Shown here: positions 37,701 to 50,224 of the stretch, piece after piece | How the letters are laid out: each line of letters starts with the position of its first letter | How positions within the stretch are numbered: position 1 is the first letter of the stretch | Assembly (NCBI GenBank): GCA_028564675.1 | Contig: JAOVVO010000112.1 | Location: forward strand, 93,398-157,397 | Length of the DNA: 64,000 nucleotides | Source of the DNA: Onchocerca lupi | Lineage: Eukaryota > Nematoda > Chromadorea > Rhabditida > Onchocercidae | Direction of reading: 5' to 3' | The notes under the pieces: generated by a model | Seen by the model: the letters and a program-made list of their open reading frames with translations, nothing else | Told to the model about the DNA's origin: nothing | Database searches by the model: none | Made by a program: the position numbers and the translations under genes

Positions 37701-40700
37701 TTCTTTGTGCTTACATAATCGAATTGCTGTAGCTTTAACGATCTGTTTTTCAGTAAGTTATATTTATCAGTACTCCCATTTTCTAGTTTAAAAAGGAACG
37801 AATTGGATTCGGTTTGGATCATTTGATGATCAATAAGTCGAAATATAAAAAGGATATTGATAACAAGAAATCGTCGCAATTTGCAGAGGTGAGTATAATG
37901 TTAGCCAAATCGACTTTTATGTTTAATGATGTTTGATTAGATGGAGTTAAGGGTTGATAAGAGCAGTAGATCAAGTGGAAGATCTGATAATAGGTATTTA
38001 TGAAGACGCATTCTGTATAGACAGTTGCATTTTGTATACCGTCATTTTTAGGTGCACATTACATTAGATGATATTTTTTTTCTTTTTTTTTTTTGTTTCA
38101 GAATCCTGCTAATGACGAATTTTTTAAAGTATAAGTTACTACTAAATGGTGTAGCCACAACATTTAGCTATTATAAGTTCTTTTGTGATAATCTTACCTA
38201 TTATGGTTATGCCATCGCCATCAGTACTTTATACTGATAGTTAAATAGACTTGGTAGTCTTAACATGTAGGTGAAAAGACATGACATGAAATAAGTTAAT
38301 CAAAAAATTAATCAGCTTAAAATTTGGAAAATGCAAATATTTATGACTAAAATAATTTCATAAGCTGTCGGTTATTTTGTAAGCAATGTTGTGTTTTATT
38401 CCATTCTAAAACTTTCTGAAATTATATAGCGCGATTGCTTTGGATAGTGTTTTTTTTTTTTTTTTTTTCAGTGTGTTAAAATCATGCGACCTGCTCAAAA
38501 GTATATGCGAAAACTAGTGCAGTGCGATGATCTAAGCTCAACCGATTCGCTGCGTCATTTACTTAAGATTGGCGATCATATCAATGAATATCTTGGGAAA
38601 ATCAGCTCAATGTATAGCTTAAATTTTTTGAATTTATTTCTCTACTTAAAACCATACTTTCATTATTTCCAATTTTTTTCATCATTTCTGAGATATAATA
38701 CTTCGATATTTATATTCATATTTTCTCTTTTCTTTCGATCTTGTTCACTGATATATAAACGTATCTTTGAAATTCTTCACATGAAATTTTTAGATTAGAA
38801 CCCAATTCAAGCTTAATTATGCTGTTATTAGAAAAGATATGAATCCTTAAATCTACCATTTTTAATATCTATGGACATTTCATAAAGTCACTACATTACA
38901 TCAACTTTCGCATATATTTTGAACAAATCGGATAATTCTGACACATTAAAAAATGTCAATTATTGGCATTCAAATTTTCATTAGACAGTAACTTCCTTTA
39001 CTTACGATTAAATTTTTTATGAAGAACTTAGCTAAAATCATGGAATAGAGAGAAAAAAAATATGCACACGGAAAAAAGTGTTCTCATTTTTTGTTTGAAA
39101 TTTAATTTTTTGAAATTCTATTTTTGGACATTCTGTTCCTTTTATTTTGTATTTTTTGGATAACTCTTTGGATCAAGCTGTATTTTAAAGTTTCTGTCCA
39201 TGTAATAATTCTAATCTGTTTGATAAAACTTCATTTTTGCATCCTTATGGAAATCGGACTGCAACTGTAGGCTATTACAATTTATGAATTTTAATTGCTA
39301 CTCAATTGCAGTAAATCACAACTCGTTGAAAAGTGGCATTCTTATTTATGGATTTTTCTATCATGTTTCACTCGACAAGAACCCAGCGATTTACTCCAGC
39401 GCTATCGTATTGCTGCAAAAGATCGTACAAATAATAATGAAACTGTATTATTTTGCATTTTTCGATTCAGTTTTTCTCATGGAAATTTAAAAGAATTTGA
39501 GCAGTTTTGATTTTTTGAAATATCCTTAATCATGGATTTTTTTCATATAGTCGAGAATCGATGACTTTTTTATTAGCTCAAAACTTTTGTTATTTAGAAA
39601 TAATTTCTGATGGAATAAATTTCTTTTTTTTAAATGAGTCATTTTGAAATTTGTGAGAATTTTACTTTCTAATTTCATTCAATTCTTTCATAATATGTAA
39701 ATTATAAAGGAATACATTTTTCTTTCAGGCGACTCATCGTAAGCATCACCATCATCATCATCATCATCACGATGCCAAGAAGGATCAACAGGATGATAAG
39801 CTAACTGGCACAAGTGAAGTGGCTGTGGATGTTAATTCTACTGTAGTTGAACAAAAAGGCGACAGTATGATGATAGGAGCTGGAGATGATCGAAGAATTG
39901 ATAAGAATTCAAAATATATTCGTTTAAATAACGATGGGCATCCGATAATAAGGCAACATTCGAGTAAATCAGGACTTCAAAAACTGCAAAATTCGGCAAA
40001 ACATAGAATCACCAGCAGAAAAGATGAAAACTTGTAAGTCGATAGAAGTTTAAAAATTCTTTGATGTGAATTCGTCAACTAAAATACAATTAGTCATAAA
40101 GATTAGTTTGTGCGTAATTTGATTCATTCCAAAAATACCAGTATTGATTTTTCAAAAGAAATTCGATGTTTGCAACCACAGAATCACAAATATATTCAGA
40201 ATTGTGCTTGTTATTATAACTGAATTTTTTGTTTCATTATTGTTAGATGGATGATTTCATTTTTTACCCTTTCCCTTCAGTGATAATATTTGATGATACT
40301 TTCAAACAGGAAAGAGGGCAAGTTTTATATAATTTTTTGGTACTGTCCAACAAATTAATTGGAGATGTATTTGTGTAGGTTTAATTTTAATCTGTAATTT
40401 ATTATATCTTTAACTAAAATGATATCAGTAAGTGACTGCAACATTTATTACTTTTCCAAGAGTAAGCTGCATTCCTAAAAATAAAAATTAGCGAGTGATT
40501 CAGACTATGATAAGCAATTCTGAAATTTTCAATTGATATGCAGATAGTTTTTTAGAATTTTGATTGGGATTTTTGAATATGAAAATAAATTTAGAAAATC
40601 AGCTGTCATGCAAAATGACGATTTGGACACTTACAAGCCATCGGTATCGCAGCCACAACAATCTGGTTCATTATGTTCGAGTCAAAATGAGAATGATAGC

Positions 40701-41564
40701 TACAAGGATCGATACCGCAGGGATTACGGTAGCAATAGTAGTGGCAATTTCCATCGTACTCATTACAGTCACACAGGTTATCGAGATAGGACAAGAGGTG
40801 GACGATATGAGCATTATTCTTATAGAGAACGTCGACGAGAACATACTTATTATCGCGATAAAGGTATGTATGAAAATTTAAACATGAAATTTTTTATTCA
40901 CAGCTTTTTACCGTTATGCTTTTTGCTACTTTATTAGATTTTATAGGAAAGATCAAAGACCTAATCTCTGCCAATTATCTGATTTTGTGTCCTAAAAGTA
41001 ACTATTTTCAAATTTATATTTTCTCCAAATTAAATTACAGTGGTCTGTAGTGACATAGCAAATTATAACAATAATAATAATGATTTGTTTATTGGCACGA
41101 AGTGAAGTTTGAAGTATTACAAATATAAAAATATTCTTTTCAATAAAGAATAGTGAATAGAAAGTTTTTTTTTTTTAGGTGACCGAACTTCATATTGGGA
41201 ACGAAGTTACACAGATGCGTATCGTGATCACGGTGATCGTGACTATCGACAGGAATTTCGTCTTGTATCCGGTCCTTCTAACTCCACTGCAAATGCCAAT
41301 TCGGCTTTGTGGTCTGGTCCACCAGTTGGTTTCTCATCTCATACTACTCCACCACTCCTGAACGGTCCGACACCATCATTTACTTCATTATGTCCAACGC
41401 CTGGATTCCTTGATATCAAGCCTCTCTCATCCGTCGTCAGTGAATCCTGCACATCTCATAAGTCATTTATGCGGCCACCACCAGTACCACCGCATCTTGA
41501 TCGCCTTGGAACTACTGATCACATTATTAGTAAAACCGACCGTACAACAGATCCAAGGAGATAG
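24430..41564 (+). CDS. chd-1: CHD1 chromodomain-helicase-DNA-binding chromatin remodeller
   Basis: Nuclear ATP-dependent nucleosome remodeller that reads H3K4 methylation. About 31 exons, roughly 1,860 aa (human CHD1 is about 1,710). Exons: 24430-24571, 25779-25919, 26088-26249, 26453-26552, 26655-26886, 27527-27722, 28180-28345, 28465-28546, 29020-29223, 29733-29866, 30337-30553, 31005-31094, 31381-31571, 32115-32250, 32445-32657, 33344-33496, 34197-34418, 34557-34652, 34770-34973, 35169-35405, 35781-35995, 36109-36274, 36431-36703, 37047-37214, 37476-37580, 37787-37888, 38472-38611, 39312-39444, 39729-40033, 40595-40863, 41179-41564. N-terminus is Ser/acidic. Tandem chromodomains span 27.5-29.2 kb, with cage region IKWLGWSHLHNTW. 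The SNF2 motor has DEMGLGKT (Walker A), DEAH (31.42 kb), TGTPLQNS and SRAHRIGQKKQ. SWDEIIPE precedes the SANT-SLIDE-like DNA-binding part (36.4-37.2 kb), and the CHD1-specific C-terminal DUF4208 region is 38.5-39.4 kb. The tail has a nine-His run and an Arg/Tyr-rich stretch. Exon 3-4 joining is ambiguous: 26164 to 26443 also keeps frame. The intron at 31095-31380 has a GC donor. Confidence 0.93.
31663..31706. repeat. Long poly-T tract in a chd-1 intron
   Basis: About 44 consecutive T residues (with more T-rich sequence before) between the exons ending 31571 and beginning 32115. It is the longest homopolymer in the window and its exact length is unlikely to be reliable. Confidence 0.75.
34024..34046. 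repeat. (GA)n microsatellite in a chd-1 intron
   Basis: Short GA repeat (GGAGAGCGAGAGAGAGAGAG) between the helicase exons at 33344-33496 and 34197-34418. Confidence 0.75.
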
Positions 41565-41673
41565 CATTAAAATCCGTTTCATATTTGTTTTTTCCTTTCA
41601 AAATAACTATTTACGGGTCAAACAGCTATGCAGCGTGAATTGTACATTAAAAAAAAAAAAAAAAAATAATTGC

Positions 41674-41679
41674 AATAAA
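41674..41679 (+). terminator. Polyadenylation signal of chd-1
   Basis: AATAAA 110 nt downstream of the TAG at 41564. A second AATAAA lies at 41813-41818. Either could end the transcript. Confidence 0.5.
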
Positions 41680-41818
41680 AGGCCAAAGTAAATTTGAATT
41701 CATTTTGAATTTACAGCTATCATCCTTAAAGAGTATTACGAAATTGAAAATTTCTATCCTTAAAAAAGAACATGCTGAAAATTGGATATTGCACTTCTTA
41801 TTCTGTTTCTATAATAAA

Positions 41819-43890
41819 TTTTTCTTATACAGGTTTCTTGCGCTCTATTTCAGATAATTCTATTATGCTTAAGGAATGGTTTTTCTTCTTCAAACTATCC
41901 CTTATATGATACTTTGATGAATTTTTTGAAAAGAATCAAAGCTCCCTAACACATTGTTCAGCTGGCATTATATCACTTTGACAGCATGTTCCCATGGCTT
42001 AATTTTGTTTCATATTTTTCCTCATTTTCCCCACAATGGAAAATATGAAGAAAGTTGAGTAATTTATTCCATGGCATTTTTCTCTTTCAAAATTTTTTAC
42101 TATTTGCTTATTCTGTGTACATTCATAAGTGATTGTTAATATGTTAATATTAGGAATAGAACTAAGTAATCGAAGTGGGATTTAAGACGTAAGTTTTGTT
42201 TTGGTTTTTCTTTTCATGTATAGAAATGCATAACCTTCATGTAAACAAATTAATCGATGGAACAGTAAATACATTAAAAATTTGGAGTTTTGATGCATAT
42301 TGTTAAAATTTAGATGGTACAATATTGTGAAATTTGGATGACATCGCAATATTTGTTTATGAAAGCTAATTGGAATTATATCAGTCGTAATGGTATAAAC
42401 TCAATGATGTAGAAGTTTACATTAAAATCTTGTGTTTGTTTTTTTCGTCTTAGATTTTTTCCACATCTTTGTGCCGTAACAAACCATTCATATACTATTT
42501 CCAAATCTTTGATAACATATTTATATTATCTATCCATCTTCTTCGTACTGTTTTTGACTAGTTCTTCCATCCAATTTGCATTAAATAATATATAATGAAG
42601 TGTATTTGATCATATCCTTTCAATGACACTCCATGATCATGCGATTACTGATAATAACGCACCGTCCTAATTATTCCTCTAATCATTTCTGATAAGACAT
42701 CAAATGAATTAATCAGTAGGACATCAAGGATTCTAACAAGAATAATAATCGTGGATATTTGAGCACGAATTAATAATAGTAAAATGACTAGAACTTCATA
42801 CAAATTAATCAGTTAGTGAGAGAACATATTAGTTAGACAGATTGTTAGGGTAACGCAATTATTAGTCTTTATTATAATCTAGAAGTGCGAAATAATTGAA
42901 GGATATAAAATTGTTGATATCAAGGGAATGATATAAGGGAGAAATGAGTGAGTTGAAATAACAAAAAAGAATTCGCTTTAGGAACATGAAACAATACACA
43001 TCAAGCATGATATAATACAAGTCAAGGATATGAAGTCCAATCGATTCAAATTTAGAATTAATACAATTGACTATATGAAGTAGATCATACTAAGATGTAC
43101 ATCACAATATGGTGTATTTTACATAACATAGGAAATTTAAAAAAATCAAAATTAAATACGCAAAATAATTCACATTAAAGATCGGACGTGATTTAGTTTC
43201 AAGAGCAATTCATAAGGCAATAGATCCATACATTTTCACTTTTTCTGAAATAGTTGATACAAGCTAATATGGTGCGAATAATAATTGCAAAGAAATAATT
43301 GGAGTACTGAGTTTGTGTTTTAATGTCTCCTCACCCTCTTTTTTAGCCCTAACCAACTATGAAATCCATACTTTGAGTGGTAAGGTGAAAAGTCAAATAA
43401 GCTTACGAACTTCTCCCCCAACTACTCATCTTTTGCAACCACGCGTATTTATATACTGCTTAGAGTGTTTGCATTTAACGGACCACGATTCTGGCGTTAC
43501 GGCCACGTTAGTTGCCATTACGACGGATTTTATTAGGTCTTTGTTTGGTCAGTGCAGGGAAATTCGTTGGTTCGGGTCAGATGATCTTATATTTTTTATA
43601 ATTCAAGGAGGTATTATTGGGTATGATAAGTAGGCTTAATGTGAAATATATGATTGGGATAGAATTCGAGAGGTGGTCAATCAATTCGTTCATTATACAG
43701 AGATGAATCATTTTGGGACAATTTAAAGTTTTGAAATTTCGAATTTTATTTCAACTGAAAACGAGGAAGTGAAGAGATGTATTCATAAATGATTCTAGGC
43801 TAAATCCTGTAACCAAATTTAAGCATGAAGTTGTTATATTCATGTGAGACGCATTTCCGCCAGGCTATTCAAGTTTTCAAAAATTTTCAT
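41819..43890. other. Intergenic region between chd-1 and ubiquilin
   Basis: AT-rich, with no supported exon. A GC-richer block at about 43330-43620 (ACCACGCGT, ACGGACCACGATTC, TTACGGCCACG) stands out and is a candidate ubiquilin promoter. The 106-codon frame at 43313-43633 across it resembles no protein I know and could be chance. Confidence 0.35.
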
Positions 43891-43907
43891 AATTTAGACC
43901 AAGAATG
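43890..43907 (+). promoter_or_regulatory. Probable spliced-leader acceptor upstream of ubiquilin
   Basis: TAATTTAG|ACCAAGA precedes the ATG at 43905, leaving a 7-nt leader, typical of trans-spliced nematode mRNAs. A cis acceptor for a non-coding exon is the alternative. Confidence 0.5.
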
Positions 43908-46900
43908 ACGGATTCTGGTAGTGACGAAGAGGTTCAAAACAAAGTAAACTTGAAAGTCAAAACTACTACGGAAGGCTATGATATTACGGTGCCGGAAAAA
44001 GCTACTATTTTAAAGGTATCCACTTGCAGTTTGATCCTTTTTCGTCTGTATTCTCTTGCACCGAGTTTTTTTTTGTTTTTTCATATATTTCCATTATTGG
44101 TTTTTCATGATGGAACTACCTAAAGTATGACCTCAGCTTCATATCTTCTTTTTTCAATTGCATTCTGATATTTCTTACATGTTATTTTCCAATTTAGCGA
44201 AATTTGCCAAAATTATGAGTCATCATCTGCTGTCGACCATTACAGTTGAAAATTTTTTGAGATTTTAGAGCACCCATTTCAAAAATCTGCTGTTAAGATT
44301 ACTCAGTTTACTTATTTTTTATTGTTCTTAGCTTTATATATTTTTGCTGGGCCTATTTAGTTCGAATTGCCATCACAATACTAGATAGCTTCTGAAACTA
44401 AAATTAAGGAAGTGCATTTCATCATCATTATTTTTATTGTGATGAGAATTGAAATTCCAGGTTAAGACAGTACTATCGTCGAAAATTAATCAACCGCCTG
44501 AAAAGCTCTGTCTCATTTTTTCTGGGAAAATTTTGAAAGATCACGAAACACTTACTAAACTTTGTAAGTTAAATTTCATTGACTTTATTTCGACATCTCT
44601 CTGACATTTTTTTTTTCAAAAAAACTTCTTTATAGATAGAAGTTACCAGTAAATTTGTTAATTTCCATATTTCTGACATTGCGTTTTTATTTACTACGAT
44701 TTTCATCCTATTTTGTTAGGGAAAAATTCGGATGAGACAGGGAAAATACATGTAAAAGCTGAGTGAAAATTATAGTTTGAAGTGAATACTTTGTTTTTGC
44801 ATCGATATCTTTTGTCGCTGTTTCGCATCTTATTTTGAACCGATTATTTTCAGCTATTAAAGATGGCATGGCCATTCATCTTGTCATACGAAATTCGCAG
44901 CGGGTAAGAAGAATTTCACCTGATTTTTTTTTCCCAAATAACTTTATTTCTAATTTATTGTTTTTAAATTTTATTTTTAATTGTATTTATTTTTATTATT
45001 ATTACTAAATTGTTACAGCCTGCTGCAGCTGGTACTGCTTCTGGAACGGGATCAACTTCAGTAACTCTTTTTTTTTATCATTTTCGGATTTTAAAAAATT
45101 ATATTCAGATTTCTGTTGTAATAACTGAAACATTTACTCAAATATTATTTTTTTATTGTTTGTTTTTCAACACATACTCTTCTTCTTTTCTTTCTAGTTT
45201 TCCTCAAAATTTTTTGTTAAAACAGACTGCAACAATGGGGGCAAATCCAATGGGTGGCGCATTGGGAATGGCACAGCATATGATGCAAAACCCAGAAGCA
45301 ATACGCGAAATGACCAATAGCCCAATAGTTCAATCACTGCTGAACAATCCGGATATAATACGGTCACTGATTGCTGATAATCCACAGATTCAACAGGTTA
45401 TTGAGGTAATCTTTATCCCCTTTTGTTTTTATCATAAAAGTGAAGGAATAGCAAGAAAAGATGAATTTTTCAGCTTTTAAATCATAAATATTTCTGTCCT
45501 AAGAAAGTCGTTATTCTGTTAGATAATTTTTGACCGATCGATTAATACTCAAATGTTGATTCTAGTCAAATCCCGAGCTTGGCCATTTGTTGAATGATCC
45601 GGAAGTTATTCGACAGACTATCGAGATGGTAAGAAATCCGAGCATGTTCCAGGAATTGATGCGTAGCCGTGATCAAGCAATACGGAATCTTCAGGTTTTG
45701 ATTAACATTCTTCTATTCTTGTCCAATCTGTAACTAATATTGAGACTTAAAATTTTTCAGGATTTGAAAATCTAATATTGAATTAGAAAAGTCGATTAAA
45801 TTGATGAATACTAATTAGCATAGAAATAATGGTCATTTCAGGGTATTCCGGGTGGACAAGCAGCATTGCAGCGTTTATATCAAGATGTACAGGAACCACT
45901 ATTGAATAGTGCAACAAGTACTTTCGCTAACAATCCCTTTGCAACTTTAGTAGATAATTCCAATAATACGGGTAAGATTTTTTTACATTTCATTTGTATT
46001 TTTTCATAAGTTTATATCCATTAGTTCTTTAATTACTCTTATTCTTTATTGCGATATTCTTGCTTTTTAAACTAGGATTATATAATGAGTGATCAGTTGC
46101 TTGCTTTCAAAAAATTTCTAATTAAATTGCCATTTTTATCATTCAGCGTCACGTAGTCAACGTGCTGGTGTTGAAAATGCGGAAGCATTGCCAAATCCTT
46201 GGAGTAATACTACCAATACATCTGGTTCCACTTCTGCCAATACAGGCGCTGGTAGCGGCACTCCCTCTCAATCTTCAGCGAATATACTGGCTGGTAAATT
46301 GCTATAATTATCTCAATTCTTTTTTATTTTGCCAATATTAGTAATTAATTTATTCTACATAACTGTGAAATATATCTCCAGAATTGCTTAATTTTTAATA
46401 TACTAATTCCAAAGTATGCTGTACTGTTACAAGTCTCTTCCTCTTTCTCCCTCTTTCTTTATCTCTGTTTGTCATCTATTTTATTGTGTTCTCTGCATAG
46501 GAATTATAAAAACCTGGTCTTGAGAGTTTAACTTCCAATTTTAATTCCTGAATAAGGAAAATAGATTGAAATGTCTTTTTTTTCATTGTCATTAGCATTA
46601 TGTCATAATCTCATCTATTCAGCTATTGTTTGGAAGAAAAAAGAGGATGTAATTAAAACCAAATTAAAAATGAAACTGACAGGGAAAGATGAAGTATAAA
46701 GCCCAGCGCTTTTAACATGCAGTGAGTATATTTTGTGATCTTTTCATTACAGAACTTGCAAATACTCTTGGTTTGTCAGAAAATCCGCCGATGTTGTCTG
46801 ACCCGAATGTTTATGCACGATTGCTCAACAGCGAGACGTTTACTAATACTATGAATATGATTCGGCAAAATCCATCGTTATTAACACAGGTTAAAATTTC

Positions 46901-49082
46901 TTGTTTTTGTTTTTATTTTACTTGATGTTTTTGAGAAAGGCTTAAGAAATACTTTATTCACAATTTCAGATGCTCTCGTCGGGTCCAGCAGTTTCGTCAG
47001 CCATGGAACAGTACATACGGAATGCTATACCACATTTCCGGAATACGGTAAAATTTTAAAATTGTTTTTTTAAATGGAATCCGAATTGGGACAAATCGAA
47101 TTCTCATTTTTTGTTACTGAGTATTATGATTTTCCTAAATTATTTTTAACGGCAACTGTCGTAATGATTTCGCAAAATGTGTGCTCATTTCAGAATTTTA
47201 AAATGTTTTGTGAGATTTCCGGGTACTGGAACTCTATTTTGTTAGTATTATAAAAACTAACACTATAATAAATTGGAGAAAATATAAATAATGAAACTAG
47301 ATAATGAAACTCAAGTAGAAGTAGTAGGAATCTAAAGATCACTAGAAAGTGTGTTAACTTCCATCAAATTTTCAGATGCAAAATCCGGAAATGTTGCGAG
47401 CAATTTCTAATCCGAGAGTGCTCGAAGCATTCCAACAAATTCATACTGGCATGGATACTTTACGTCGTGAAGCTCCACAGCTTTTACCTGCTGGATTGTA
47501 AGTAGACTTTTTTATTCATTATTATTTACATAAAAATATAGAAATTCCTACTTATATATAATATGTAAACGTTTTTCTTTCGTTTAATAATATTCTCTTT
47601 CCAGTTTTCCAACTGCTCCAGTGGCAACTACAACAGCATCTAGTACTGCCATGAGGTTAGCATCTTACGACTTTCCTGCAATGTCAAGCAAAGCTAAAAT
47701 TTTTCTTTTCTAAAGATGCTTTTTAAATCGGAAAATGGAAAATGTAATTACTGGTGACGATTGTCGATCGGTTGATTTATGGCTTATAATTTAGACGACA
47801 AAATGTCGTTCAAAAACTCGTGTTTCCCTTTTTTTTTTTTTTTAGCGATTCAACCGCAAATGGCACAGCACCAGGTTCAGGAACGACGACAACAACGGCT
47901 TCCTCTACTCCGACCACCGAACAAGCAATGATGATGCTTAATTTGATTAGACAAATGACTGGCACAAATCTTGTAAGTTCAGTGGGACTTTCAGTGAAAG
48001 TTGAGCAATAGTAAGAATCATTTCAGAGCACTAATACAGATTTAAGATTTTGTCCTTTTTCGTAACTGCTTAGTGCATATATGATTGAAGTTGTAATCTA
48101 TGTGTGATTGCTATTTATGTATCGGAATCATAAGTCAAATTTGAAATCGGAAAATGAAAGAAAAAAGTATTTTCGAAAACTTCAAATTGACCGAAAGATA
48201 TTCGCAGTGACGAACATAATATAAAATGAAATTCCATGGTATATTTCTCAGAAATTTTTGTTTTTTCAAGAACAACATTGAAGTAAGGATTTTCAGGGTG
48301 GATCAACACAACCACCAGAAGAACGTTATCGTAGTCAGCTAGAGCAGTTAACAAGTATGGGATTCAGTAATCAAGAGGCGAATATTCAAGGTAATTTTAG
48401 GACTTAAAAATTTCCTGGATCGGATAGATTGCAGAATTATCACGAAATGTTCTTAATCTTTCTATCTTTAATATTCACTTCCCTACTAGAGATATGATTG
48501 CGCTATTTCGTCCAACTTTAGGCTTCTTTTCTGACTTTATGACCCCCTATAATTCTTATATGTTGTTCAAACCAGGGAAATAATTTGTTACCACTTTGAA
48601 TTAATCGACCAACATACAATACTTTTCATTTTTTGGCTTACTCAAGTTAGTGTACTCGGGTTTGAATTTCTTTTCTGGTTTAAGATAATAATCAGTATTA
48701 AATTATACAATAGGAATTGAATCGAAGACGAAATATTTTATTGTACATTAAAGTAGCCATTCTGTCTGCAATGATTATATTCTGCTTTAGGTAGGCACAT
48801 GTTCTGCGTATAAACTGTCTAAATACTTATCACCATCTCAGTCAATTATTTTTTTTTTTTGAAGTGTCCTAGCATATGAGTATTGTAATAATGATATATA
48901 TATTATTCGGTATATTGAAAAATTAGCGATAGAACAAGATTACATCATGAACATAAGGATCTAATACGCCAGGATAATTTTCGAATAATTGCAATAATGG
49001 TTTTTTTATAGCACTACTTGCGACATTTGGTGATGTAAACGCCGCGATCGATCGACTTCTAAGCGGTGCTGGACAGCAATGA
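43905..49082 (+). CDS. ubql-1: Ubiquilin (UBL-UBA proteasome shuttle)
   Basis: Cytosolic shuttle that binds ubiquitinated clients through its UBA and the proteasome through its UBL, and shields hydrophobic segments through STI1 repeats. Exons: 43905-44015, 44461-44563, 44854-44903, 45019-45060, 45226-45405, 45566-45694, 45842-45971, 46147-46293, 46753-46889, 46970-47047, 47376-47497, 47605-47655, 47846-47972, 48297-48390, 49012-49082. Total 1,572 nt, 523 aa, all junctions in frame. The UBL covers about residues 14-88 (TVPEKATILKVK, CLIFSGKILKD, IKDGMAIHLVIR). STI1-like segments rich in Met and NP follow (MMQNPEAIREM, LLNNPDIIRSLI, NPELGHLLNDPEVIRQT), with the family's IPGG and YQDVQEPLLN. A low-complexity Ser/Thr/Asn/Gly linker is encoded at 46147-46293. 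A second STI1 pair follows, then the UBA (QLTSMGFSNQEANIQALLAT, DVNAAIDRLLSG) to the end. I see no PXX region, as found in vertebrate UBQLN2. The acceptor for exon 5 at AAAACAG (45225) is weaker than TTTCTAG at 45196, but only the former keeps the frame. Confidence 0.94.
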
Positions 49083-50114
49083 TGTATTCGTAAAAATCAT
49101 TCGCCACTTCTTTTTGATTGATTAGTCTGTCGAAATTTTATTGTAAATTCTAACTCGGCTGCAAATGAAATTCACTTCTTTCATAACCTTAAATCTTTTA
49201 GATGAAAATGGAATTATATCTATCTTATTGATGTTTTATCATCTTTATAAGTTGCGAACACGTTTTTAGGTCATAATTGAAAGCTATAAAGAATGTGATT
49301 CAAATGCTCTAGATTTTCGGCTACAAATAATCCTATGAAATGGACAGAGTTTGATTCTATCGTGAAAATTATTAAAAAATTGTAGACTAAAGCAACTTCA
49401 TTTGTATAGTTATGAATTTGGTATTCAATGAATTTTAAAAATTGTATTAGACTTTTCTTATTAAAATAGGAATTGCGACGAATTTCATAAAATATCCCTC
49501 TGTCATTCCATCTATTTTCTAATATTATCATTCAGAAAATATTCTAATATAATCGTTCATATATCAAATATTTAGCTTTGCTAAACAAATATTGTGATTT
49601 ATTCAAAGTCTTTATTTAGTTCCTCCCTTATTTTTGCCCTTTTACAGTAGTTTCATTTACTTGCAGCAGTTTTACTTTTACTTGCTGCAGCTTCACTATA
49701 AAGAGAATTCTGAGATGCTAGAAATAGTTCTCAATTGCAGAGTAGAGAAGTATTGCTTGCCTTTCAAAACATGCTTATATATACTCTTAAATTTTATTGA
49801 ATATTCAAATTTTAATTTCATATTGAAATATGGTTTTACTTAGTTCAAGATATTTCTCCTAACCTTAGATTTATTGCTTCTGTCTTTTGTGAGTCAATTT
49901 TTGTCTTGTTATCCATTGAATGGCAAGTGGATAAGTTTACATAATTGATATAAATTTCATTACTCATTTTCTCCAGTTGCTTCATTTAAGATTAGCCTCT
50001 CAAAATGTGATAAATAGTTGCAGTTTTACGCTAAAGGTTTTTTCCAAATTGGTCATGGTACTTCCGTAATTTTGAAGTAAAATCTTTTATTTTGTTTTTT
50101 ATTGATTGATTCAT

Positions 50115-50224
50115 AGAAATACAGTGCAGTCGTGGCCGTAGTGCCATAATAGTTTTATTCAATTTGTCCAGAAATACAGTGCAGTCGTGGCCGTAGTGCC
50201 ATTATAGTTTTATTCAGTTTGTCA
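50115..50224. repeat. Two tandem copies of a 55-bp unit with a tRNA-Ser 5'-end-like segment
   Basis: A 55-bp unit beginning AGAAATACAGTGCAGTCGTG occurs twice in direct orientation with only a few differences (ATAATAG/ATTATAG, TTCAATT/TTCAGTT). Each copy contains GCAGTCGTGGCCG (50126-50138 and 50181-50193) followed by TAGTG. From memory, GCAGTCGTGGCCGAGTGG is the 5' start of many eukaryotic tRNA-Ser genes. The rest of a tRNA (anticodon arm, variable arm, T loop) is absent, so this is at most a tRNA-derived fragment. Confidence 0.7.

Noticed and set aside
43313..43633. 106-codon frame upstream of ubiquilin
   Set aside because: It lies in a GC-richer promoter-like block. There are no supporting splice sites, no family resemblance, and ubiquilin already has a complete start.
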